Assembly (NCBI GenBank): GCA_000434235.1
Contig: FR891993.1
Location: 22,765 to 39,128, forward strand
Source: Alistipes sp. CAG:268
GTDB lineage: Bacteria; Bacteroidota; Bacteroidia; Bacteroidales; Rikenellaceae
Direction of reading: 5' to 3'
Length of the DNA: 16,364 nt
Below, piece after piece: positions 6,986 to 13,524 of the stretch; within the stretch, counting starts at the first letter, position 1, and the number at the start of each line of letters is the position of its first letter. A program made the position numbers and the translations under genes. The notes under the pieces were generated by a model, which was given only the letters and a program-made list of their open reading frames with translations, had not been told where the DNA came from and ran no database searches.

Positions 6986-8566
6986 TCAGAACGGCGCCTC
7001 ATCATCGAGCGCACGCGGCTTCAGGTCGAACTCCGAACTGCCCGTCGCCGAACCCAGACCACCCGGGAAGCCGCCCGGGGTGACACCGCCCGAAGGCATG
7101 CCGTTCGAGCCGCTGGCATAGTCGTCGTAGGCCTGTTGGCTCTCGGAGGCCTGTCCGGGAGGCAGCATCGAATCGTCCATGTCGGCGAAGCGCGCCTGCT
7201 CCTTGAGGAAACGCAGGTTCACGTCGCACACGGCACCGTTACGGTGCTTGGCCAGGATGATCTCGGCCATGCCCGCCGTGGGCATGCCGTTCTCGTCCTG
7301 GTTGATGCCATAGTACTCGGGACGGTGGATGAAGGCCACGATGTCGGCATCCTGCTCGATGGCGCCCGACTCGCGGAGGTCCGAGAGCTGGGGCCGCTTC
7401 GAACCGCCGCGCATCTCGGTAGCGCGGCTCAGCTGCGAAAGGGCGATCACCGGGACGTTCAGCTCCTTGGCAATGGCCTTGAGCGTCCGCGAGATGAAGG
7501 CCACCTCCTGCTCGCGGTTGCCCTTCGTATCCTGGTTGCCGGTCATCAGCTGGAGGTAGTCGATGATGATGATCTTGATGTCGTTGTGGATCTTCAGACG
7601 CCGGGCCTTCGAGCGGAACTCGAAGACCGACAGCGCCGGCGTATCGTCGATGTAGAGCGGGGCCGAGCCCAGCGGCTTGGTGGCCGACTCGAGGTGGCGC
7701 CACTGCTCGGGCGTCAGGCGGCCCGACTTGATGTCGTTGCCCGGGAGGCCCGTCTCGGCCACGATCAGACGCATCATCAGCTGCACGGCCGACATTTCAA
7801 GCGAAAAGAAGGCCACGCCCTGCTCGTGGTCCACGGCCATGTTGCGGGCCATCGTAAGCACGAAGGCGGTCTTACCCATCGAGGGACGCGCCGCAACGAT
7901 AATCAGGTCCGACAACTGCCAGCCGAGCGTCACGCGGTCGAGGGCCATGAAGCCCGACGGCACGCCGTTGAAGGCACTCGTGTTCTTCGAGGCCTCCTCG
8001 ATCTGCATCAGCGCCCGGGCCAGGATCTCCTTCGACGACTGCACCGACCGCTTGACGTGCCCCTCGGCCACCTTGAAGATCTCCCCCTCGGCGAAGCCGA
8101 TCAGGTCCGTGACGTCGGTCGATTCGTCGTACGAGCGGCGCTGGATCTCCGTGGCCGAACGGATCAGCTCGCGCTGCACGTATTTCTGGGCAATGATCTT
8201 GGCATGGAACTCCACGTTGGCCGCCGAGCCGACCTTCTGCGTGAGCTGCGCCAGATAGGCCGCGCCGCCCACCTTCTTCAGCTCCTTCTTGGCCTTCAGC
8301 CGCTCGGTCACCGTGTAGAGGTCGATGGGCTTGAGCTCCATCGACAGTTCCTCGATAGCCTTGTAGATCAGACGGTGCTCCTCGGTATAGAACGCTTCGG
8401 GGGTGACGAACTCCTGGACGGTGATGATGCTGTCCTTCTCGAGCATCAGGGCACCCAGCACCGCCTCCTCCAGTTCGACTGCCTGAGGGGGGACGTTGCC
8501 GTTCGTTTCGGTCAAAGCATCATAGGCCTCCCGATTGCGGGAGGAGGGTCTAAAATCTTTCGCCAT
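6986..8566 (-). CDS. dnaB: Replicative DNA helicase DnaB
   Basis: Hexameric helicase that unwinds DNA ahead of the replication fork. The N-terminal DnaG-interacting domain spans ~25-130 (PPQAVELEEAVLGALML), then a linker and the RecA-like ATPase: Walker A ARPSMGKT (226-233), Walker B IIIIDYLQLM (332-341), LSQLSRATEMR (376-386), LSDLRESGAIEQDAD (394-408), and ILAKHRNG with the probable arginine finger R442. No intein is present. After ~residue 465 the protein has a Gly/Ser/Pro-rich flexible tail ending DDEAPF, like the acidic tip of SSB. The ATG at 8566 is the first start after the promoter at 8589-8619. comF lies 120 bases upstream, and the promoter suggests dnaB begins its own transcript that may run into comM. 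Normal length for a Bacteroidota DnaB. Confidence 0.98.
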   Translation of the reverse strand: MAKDFRPSSRNREAYDALTETNGNVPPQAVELEEAVLGALMLEKDSIITVQEFVTPEAFYTEEHRLIYKAIEELSMELKPIDLYTVTERLKAKKELKKVGGAAYLAQLTQKVGSAANVEFHAKIIAQKYVQRELIRSATEIQRRSYDESTDVTDLIGFAEGEIFKVAEGHVKRSVQSSKEILARALMQIEEASKNTSAFNGVPSGFMALDRVTLGWQLSDLIIVAARPSMGKTAFVLTMARNMAVDHEQGVAFFSLEMSAVQLMMRLIVAETGLPGNDIKSGRLTPEQWRHLESATKPLGSAPLYIDDTPALSVFEFRSKARRLKIHNDIKIIIIDYLQLMTGNQDTKGNREQEVAFISRTLKAIAKELNVPVIALSQLSRATEMRGGSKRPQLSDLRESGAIEQDADIVAFIHRPEYYGINQDENGMPTAGMAEIILAKHRNGAVCDVNLRFLKEQARFADMDDSMLPPGQASESQQAYDDYASGSNGMPSGGVTPGGFPGGLGSATGSSEFDLKPRALDDEAPF

Positions 8567-8588
8567 CGTATCGGAATCTTTCAGAGGT

Positions 8589-8619
8589 CAAAAGTAGCGA
8601 TTCGTGCCGACATATCAAA
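8589..8619 (-). promoter_or_regulatory. Bacteroidota-type promoter of dnaB
   Basis: On the minus strand TTTG (8616-8619) is followed by a 19-base spacer and TACTTTTG (8589-8596), matching the TTTG-N19-TAnnTTTG consensus for the Bacteroidota primary sigma factor at every fixed position. The start of transcription would fall near 8583, giving a leader of under 20 bases before the dnaB ATG at 8566. The match and its placement make this the strongest promoter in the window. Confidence 0.8.
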
Positions 8620-8644
8620 ACAGAGCAGGCAGAGTTTTTTGCCG

Positions 8645-8686
8645 TCCCGGCCGAAAGGCGCTGACCGACAGACGATCCGGCCGGGA
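8645..8686. terminator. Inverted repeat after comF, possible transcript end
   Basis: Nine-base perfect arms, TCCCGGCCG (8645-8653) and CGGCCGGGA (8678-8686), with a 24-base loop, begin immediately after the comF stop codon and before the dnaB promoter. The position suits the 3' end of the yitT-priA-comF transcript. However, the minus-strand sequence after the stem is A-rich and not U-rich, so this is not a classical intrinsic terminator. Confidence 0.35.
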
Positions 8687-9409
8687 TCACTCCCTGACGC
8701 CCAACTCGCGGCGCGAGACGGCGAGTGCGGCGAGGCTGATGCGGCATCCGGGCACGGCACGCAGGATCTCCGAGGCGCACGAAAACAGCGTGGAGCCCGT
8801 AGTCATCACGTCATCGACCAACAGGATGTGGCGGCCGGCGAGCCGTTCGGGCCGGCGCACGGCAAAGGCCCCCTCGACATTGGCGGCCCGCTCGCGGCGG
8901 CTCTTGAGGGCCTGGCTCGCGGTGTTCCGGCGCCGCCGCACGCTGTGCCGGTCCACCGGAACCCCCAGCTCCGCGGCGATTCCCTCGGCCAGATACTCCG
9001 ACTGGTTGTAGCCCCGCCGGCACCGCTTGAAGGGGTGCAGCGGCAGCGGGACAACCACATCGATCCCGTCGTAGAGGCCGCTCTCGCGCAGGCAGCGCCC
9101 GTACCACACCCCCATCTCCCGGGCCGTGCGCCAAGCTCCGCGGTACTTGAAGGAGTGGATCAGCCGCCGCCAGCCGCTCCCGTGCACGAAGAAGAGAAAT
9201 CCCGAGGCACGCTCGACGGGAACCAGTCCCCAACACTTGCGCAGCACGGGGTTGTCGGCCTCGCGCCAGTAGCCCGTCAGGGGCGCCGTCGCCCGGCAGA
9301 GCGTGCAGACGCACCGCTCGCCGCGTACAAGAGGCTCCCCGCAGACGGCGCAGCGGGGCGGGAAAAACAGCGACGCCAGGTCGGAGAGGATATCACTGAG
9401 GATCGACAT
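8687..9409 (-). CDS. comF: ComF-family phosphoribosyltransferase-like protein
   Basis: ComF-family protein; in Gram-positive and Gram-negative transformable bacteria ComF is a cytosolic protein needed for handling incoming single-stranded DNA and is reported to act with DprA and PriA. The 240 residues show a zinc-finger pair CxxC at C20/C23 and C35/C38, then LIHSFKYRG (83-91), RRGYNQSEYLA (131-141), NTASQ (162-166) and the PRPP-type loop LLVDDVMTTGST (196-207). All family landmarks are present and length is normal. The ATG at 9409 lies within priA: the two genes overlap by 17 bases, which implies translational coupling. An inverted repeat follows the stop. No phosphoribosyl acceptor can be deduced, and a role in DNA uptake here is an inference from family and neighbours. 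Confidence 0.95.
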   Translation of the reverse strand: MSILSDILSDLASLFFPPRCAVCGEPLVRGERCVCTLCRATAPLTGYWREADNPVLRKCWGLVPVERASGFLFFVHGSGWRRLIHSFKYRGAWRTAREMGVWYGRCLRESGLYDGIDVVVPLPLHPFKRCRRGYNQSEYLAEGIAAELGVPVDRHSVRRRRNTASQALKSRRERAANVEGAFAVRRPERLAGRHILLVDDVMTTGSTLFSCASEILRAVPGCRISLAALAVSRRELGVRE

Positions 9410-11651
9410 TGACCACGACGGTGACGGATTTGAAATCGGCGAGGGCGCCGAATCGCGTCAACTCGGCCCCGAGCAGTTCGCGGGCCCGGGCGAAGGAGGC
9501 GCCGCTCTCGATCTTCAGGAGCAGCGACAGCAGGTATTCGCCCCGGATGCGGTCCACGGGCGGCGTCATGGGGCCCAGCAGGCGCCTCCCGAAGCGCGTG
9601 CGCAGTCCCGAGGCGAGCTCCGCGGCGGCACGGCGCAACAGCATCGGGTCGCGGTGGCGGAGCGTCAGAGAGGTGAGCCGCGCATAGGGCGGGTAAAAGA
9701 AGGACTCACGCTCGGCAAGCTGCTCGCAGGCCATCGCCTCGTAGTCGCCCGCCGCAACCTGGCGGATGACGGGATGGCCCGGCTCGGAGGTCTGGATCAC
9801 CACCTCCCCGCCGTCGGCGCGGCGCCCGGCCCGTCCGGCCACCTGCATCATCAGCTGGAAGGCCCGCTCGGAGGCCCGGAAGTCTGGGTTGTTGAGCAGG
9901 TTGTCGGCATTGAGGATGCCCACGAGCGAGACGCCCCCGAAGTCGAACCCTTTGGTGATCATCTGCGTGCCGACCAGTATGTCGGTCCGGCGCTCGGCAA
10001 AATCGGCAATGATGGCATTGAAGGCCCGCTCGGAGGTCACGCTGTCGCGGTCGAGCCGGGCCACGCGCGCCTCGGGGAAGACGCGGGCAATCTCCTCCTC
10101 GATCTTCTCGGTCCCGAAGCCCACCGGCACGACGTCGGTCACCCGGCACGAGGGGCATTTGGCCGGCACCGGTTCCGTATGGCCGCAGTAGTGGCAAACG
10201 AGTTTTGACCCGTTCTTGTGGTAGGTCAGCGTCACGTTGCACTGGGGGCAGCGCGCCGTCCAGCCACACTCGGTGCAGGCGACGTAGGGCGAGAAGCCGC
10301 GGCGGTTCTGGAAGAGCATTACCTGCTCGCCCCGGGCAAGTGTCTCGCCGATCCGGTCGAGCAGCAGTTTGTTGAAGTGGGCATGCCGCTCGCCCCGCCG
10401 CGCGGCGCGCAGCGTATCGGAAACAAGCACGGCGGGAAGGCGGCCCGCACCGTAGCGCTCGCTCAGTATGGCGTACCCGTACTTGCCGCTCCGGGCGTTG
10501 AGCCACGACTCGAGCGACGGCGTCGCGCTCCCGAGCAGCGTGCGTCCGCCGAACAGGCGCGCCATCACCACGGCGCAGTCGCGCGCGTGGTAGCGCGGCG
10601 CGGGCTCGGTCTGTTTGTAGCTGGCATCGTGTTCCTCATCGACAATCACCAGTTGCAGGTGTTTGAGCGGCAGGAAGATCGACGACCGCACGCCGACGAC
10701 AAACTCGCCCCCCTCGGAGCGACTCAGGCGCAGATAGGTCTCCGTGCGGCGGCGGTTCGTGAGTTTCGAGTGGTAGGCGGTGACACGGCTGCCGAAGATC
10801 CGCTCCATGCGCTCGATGAGCTGCGCCGTGAGGGCGATCTCGGGGACGAGCAGCAGCACGTCGCCCCCCGAGCGGAGCACCTCGGCGATCAGATGGATGT
10901 AGATTTCGGTCTTGCCCGATCCGGTGATACCCTGCAGCAGGGCGGTCGAGCGCCCTTCGGCGTAGGCTGCGCGCAGGGCGGAGAGCGCCTGCTGCTGGTG
11001 GGACGTCAGCTCCGGCAGACGGAAGGCCGAGCCGCCGCACTCGACCGTGCGTTCCCGCTCGGCCACGGTGATCCAACCCTTGCGTTCGAGGGTGTGGAGC
11101 ACACTCCGGTCGGCACGCAGCAGACGGCGAGCCACCTCACCCGTTGCGATGCGGGTCCCGTCGCCGGCCGAGGCCAATTCGAGCAGCGTCTCGTACTGCT
11201 TCGGGGCCCGGCGTTCGATACGTTCGCAGAGTTCATGGAAGCGCTCTTCGTCGCACAGCGCGGGAGCCAGAGCGACGTAACTCTCCGTGCGGGGGCGGAA
11301 CTCCTCCTCAGAGAACTCCTCCTCCGTATCACCCGAAGGCTTCATCAGCGAAGGCAGCGCCACGCGCATCACCTCGCCGACCGTACACATGTAATAGGAG
11401 GCAATCCACTCCCACAGCGCACGCATCGGCGCCGAGAGCAGCGGCACATCATAGAGGATGCGCGAGACGGGTTTTACGGTCTTGAAATCGGGACGGCGGT
11501 CATGGATCCGCCACACAATCCCGGTGTAGAACCTGCGGGGGCCGAACTGTACGGCCACGGCCTGACCTTCGGCAAGGGAGAGGCCGTCGGGTACGGCGAA
11601 CGTATAGGCCGGCTGCGCCAGCGGCAGCACGATATCGGCATACCGGGGCAT
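9393..11651 (-). CDS. priA: Primosomal protein N' (replication restart helicase PriA)
   Basis: Superfamily 2 3'-5' helicase that recognises stalled or recombination-made forks and reloads the replicative helicase. In 752 residues: N-terminal 3' DNA-binding domain (~1-105, including PLAQPAYTFAVPDGL), a winged-helix region (~140-205), Walker A GITGSGKTEIY (241-251), DEEH (338-341), GSATPS (374-379), a zinc-binding region with eight cysteines (C459, C462, C468, C471, C486, C489, C499, C502), VGTQMITKGFDF (560-571) and QVAGRAGR (603-610), then the C-terminal domain. It is intact and of usual length. The start ATG shares one base with the stop of the YitT-type gene (TGATG arrangement), and its 3' end overlaps comF by 17 bases. 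The three genes therefore look like one translationally coupled unit. Confidence 0.98.
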   Translation of the reverse strand: MPRYADIVLPLAQPAYTFAVPDGLSLAEGQAVAVQFGPRRFYTGIVWRIHDRRPDFKTVKPVSRILYDVPLLSAPMRALWEWIASYYMCTVGEVMRVALPSLMKPSGDTEEEFSEEEFRPRTESYVALAPALCDEERFHELCERIERRAPKQYETLLELASAGDGTRIATGEVARRLLRADRSVLHTLERKGWITVAERERTVECGGSAFRLPELTSHQQQALSALRAAYAEGRSTALLQGITGSGKTEIYIHLIAEVLRSGGDVLLLVPEIALTAQLIERMERIFGSRVTAYHSKLTNRRRTETYLRLSRSEGGEFVVGVRSSIFLPLKHLQLVIVDEEHDASYKQTEPAPRYHARDCAVVMARLFGGRTLLGSATPSLESWLNARSGKYGYAILSERYGAGRLPAVLVSDTLRAARRGERHAHFNKLLLDRIGETLARGEQVMLFQNRRGFSPYVACTECGWTARCPQCNVTLTYHKNGSKLVCHYCGHTEPVPAKCPSCRVTDVVPVGFGTEKIEEEIARVFPEARVARLDRDSVTSERAFNAIIADFAERRTDILVGTQMITKGFDFGGVSLVGILNADNLLNNPDFRASERAFQLMMQVAGRAGRRADGGEVVIQTSEPGHPVIRQVAAGDYEAMACEQLAERESFFYPPYARLTSLTLRHRDPMLLRRAAAELASGLRTRFGRRLLGPMTPPVDRIRGEYLLSLLLKIESGASFARARELLGAELTRFGALADFKSVTVVVNVDPQ

Positions 11652-12544
11652 CAGGGTTTGCTGATCGCCTGGAAGCCCTTGCCGTAGACGCCCATCACCG
11701 AACCCACCGACATGAAGGCATCGGGATCGATCGTCTTCACGAACTTGAGGATCATAGCGGTTTCACGCTTGCGGCACACCACCATGACCACCTTCGAGCG
11801 CTCCTTGGTGTACCACCCCTGGGAATCGAGCAGCGTCACGCCGCGGTGGACATTCTGCGCGATGGCGTCGGCCATCTTTTCGTAGTCGTGCGTGACGATG
11901 AGCACCTGGCTCGACTGCTGGTTGCCGGCCATGATCATATCGACGGTATATCCCACGACGGCAGTCATCACGTAACCGTAGATCACCGTATCGATGTGGA
12001 ATCCGACGAGCAGAGACGAACCGATGATGACGAAATCCGAAAAGATGAGGATCTTGCCATAGCTCACCGTACGGTACTTGTTGATGATCATCGCCACGAT
12101 GTCGGTACCGCCCGTGGAACCTCCCTGTGCAAAACACAGCGCAATACCGATACCGGCCAGAATACCGCCCAGAATCACCGCGAGGATACGCTCCAGATGG
12201 AGGAAGTCGCCCTCCGGGAGCACCGACTGCCAGAAGTTCATGCCCAGGGAGATGACCACCACGCAGAAGATCGTCTTCACGCCGAAGTTCCAGCCGATGA
12301 TGAATCCCGCGATGAGAAGCAGCACGGCATTGAGGAAGAAGACCATCGTACCGATCTGGATGTCGATGCCGACCTGCTCGAGGGCATGGCACAGCACCAG
12401 CGAGAGGCCCGCCGCACCGCCGCCCGTACCCTTGACGGGCATGATACAGCCAATCCAGCCGAACGAGTACAACATCATGCCCAACGACATCAGGAAGTAC
12501 TCCTTGATGGTTTTCAGGACGGTTTCGAAGGTAAGCGTTTTCAT
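11651..12544 (-). CDS. YitT-family membrane protein with DUF2179 domain
   Basis: Integral membrane protein of the YitT/DUF161 family; its transported substrate or role is not established. The 297 residues contain about six hydrophobic segments (roughly 14-36, 63-84, 88-106, 117-139, 164-182, 185-205), the family signature GGSTGGTDIVA (141-151), and a cytosolic DUF2179 domain (~210-292) with HRGVTLLDSQGWYTKERSKV. The ATG at 12544 (MKTLTFETVLKTIKEYF) is chosen; a TTG at 12643 keeps the frame open but would overlap the radical SAM gene by 70 bases and adds an unconserved basic stretch. A TAnnTTTG element lies 33 bases upstream. Its stop overlaps the priA start by one base, though a functional link to PriA is not evident. 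Confidence 0.93.
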   Translation of the reverse strand: MKTLTFETVLKTIKEYFLMSLGMMLYSFGWIGCIMPVKGTGGGAAGLSLVLCHALEQVGIDIQIGTMVFFLNAVLLLIAGFIIGWNFGVKTIFCVVVISLGMNFWQSVLPEGDFLHLERILAVILGGILAGIGIALCFAQGGSTGGTDIVAMIINKYRTVSYGKILIFSDFVIIGSSLLVGFHIDTVIYGYVMTAVVGYTVDMIMAGNQQSSQVLIVTHDYEKMADAIAQNVHRGVTLLDSQGWYTKERSKVVMVVCRKRETAMILKFVKTIDPDAFMSVGSVMGVYGKGFQAISKP

Positions 12545-12573
12545 AGGACGCACAGGGTTTAGCGTTACTTTTC

Positions 12574-13521
12574 CTACAAAGATATAAAAAATTCGCCTTG
12601 ATAGGCATTGCGTTCGGCCAATCTTTTTTCGAGCAGCGCCCAAAGCTGTTCGTTGCGGATCAGGCCCCAGTTCCGGCCGTAGTGATAGCGCGGCGGCGCC
12701 TCCGAGGCGAACCGCTCGACAACCAGGTCGGGACGCAGCCGGCGGAGAATCTCGACGAAGAGATCGATGTACTCCTCGACGGCCCAGAAGCGGAACCGCC
12801 CGGGGGAGGCATCGTATTCGGCCGCCATCGGCGTCCCGCGGAAGACCTGCAGCTGGTGGAACTTCACTGTCGTGAGCGGCAGGGAGTTGATCTCTGCGGT
12901 CTGCGCGACAAGCTGCGCATCGCTCTCGCCCGGAAGCCCGAGGATGAAGTGCGCGCCGACGGGGAGCCCCCTGGCGGCAGTCATCTCGACGGCCCGCCGG
13001 GCGCAGGCGAAGTCGTGGCCCCGGTTCACGGCCCGCAGCGTGGCATCAAAGGTCGATTCGATACCGTACTCGACAGCCACATACCGGTCGCGTGCCAGCG
13101 AGGCGAGCAGGTCGAGCGTCGGGTCATCCACACAGTCGGGACGTGTCCCGACGATGAGGCCCGCAACGTCAGGGTGTGACAGCGCCTCGCCGTAGAGCGT
13201 CTGCAGCCGCTCAAGCGGCGCATAGGTGTTGGAGTAGGACTGGAAATAGACCAGGTAGCGCTGCGCACCGCGGTAGCGCCAGCGGTGGAAGGCAATCCCC
13301 TCGTCGATCTGCTGCCGGATGCTTTTGGCCGGGTTGCAGTAGGAGGGGGTGAAGGCCCCGTTGTTGCAGAACGTGCAGCCGCCGCGGCCGATACGCCCGT
13401 CGCGGTTGGGGCAGGTGAACCCGGCATCGACCGAGAGTTTCTGCACCCGCCCGCCGAACAGGCGCCGGAAATAACCCGCATAGGAGTTGAAGCGGCGCGT
13501 ATCGCCCCACGGATAGGCCAT
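12574..13521 (-). CDS. TIGR01212-type radical SAM protein (YhcC/YtqA family)
   Basis: Radical S-adenosylmethionine protein of the YhcC/YtqA family. The cluster cysteines are C37, C49 and C52 in VDAGFTCPNRDG...GGCTFCNN; the 11-residue spacing between the first two is typical of this family and differs from the classical CxxxCxxC. Other landmarks are YFQSYSNTYAP (92-102), GTRPDC (125-130), VEYGIES (149-155) and GAHFILGLPGE (188-198). Length (315) is normal. B. subtilis YtqA of this family has been reported as MnmL, acting in wobble-uridine modification of tRNA; whether that applies here is an inference. The gene begins 3 bases after the stop of the nuclease gene, so the two are almost certainly co-transcribed. 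The last codons overlap the -7 element for the YitT-type gene. Confidence 0.93.
   Translation of the reverse strand: MAYPWGDTRRFNSYAGYFRRLFGGRVQKLSVDAGFTCPNRDGRIGRGGCTFCNNGAFTPSYCNPAKSIRQQIDEGIAFHRWRYRGAQRYLVYFQSYSNTYAPLERLQTLYGEALSHPDVAGLIVGTRPDCVDDPTLDLLASLARDRYVAVEYGIESTFDATLRAVNRGHDFACARRAVEMTAARGLPVGAHFILGLPGESDAQLVAQTAEINSLPLTTVKFHQLQVFRGTPMAAEYDASPGRFRFWAVEEYIDLFVEILRRLRPDLVVERFASEAPPRYHYGRNWGLIRNEQLWALLEKRLAERNAYQGEFFISL
12577..12584 (-). promoter_or_regulatory. TAnnTTTG -7 element before the YitT-type gene
   Basis: TATCTTTG on the minus strand matches the Bacteroidota -7 consensus exactly and lies 33 bases upstream of the ATG at 12544, in an unusually AT-rich patch covering the last codons of the radical SAM gene. 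No TTTG or TTG is found at the usual 19-base spacing (that position reads TGCC), so support is partial. It would give the yitT-priA-comF unit its own transcript. Confidence 0.45.
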
Positions 13522-13524
13522 CGG

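Noticed and set aside
1833..9412. Three plus-strand open frames of 865-916 codons (1833-4469, 4333-7083, 6815-9412) that nearly tile the window
   Set aside because: Each runs across several well-identified minus-strand genes and the gaps between them, with low-complexity composition and no motif. They are a composition effect, not giant genes.
10218..11687. Plus-strand open frame of 489 codons opposite priA
   Set aside because: Antisense shadow of priA; no motif and no start context.
12545..12643. 33-residue N-terminal extension of the YitT-type protein from TTG at 12643
   Set aside because: It would overlap the radical SAM gene by 70 bases, begin upstream of the only promoter-like element, and add an unconserved stretch.
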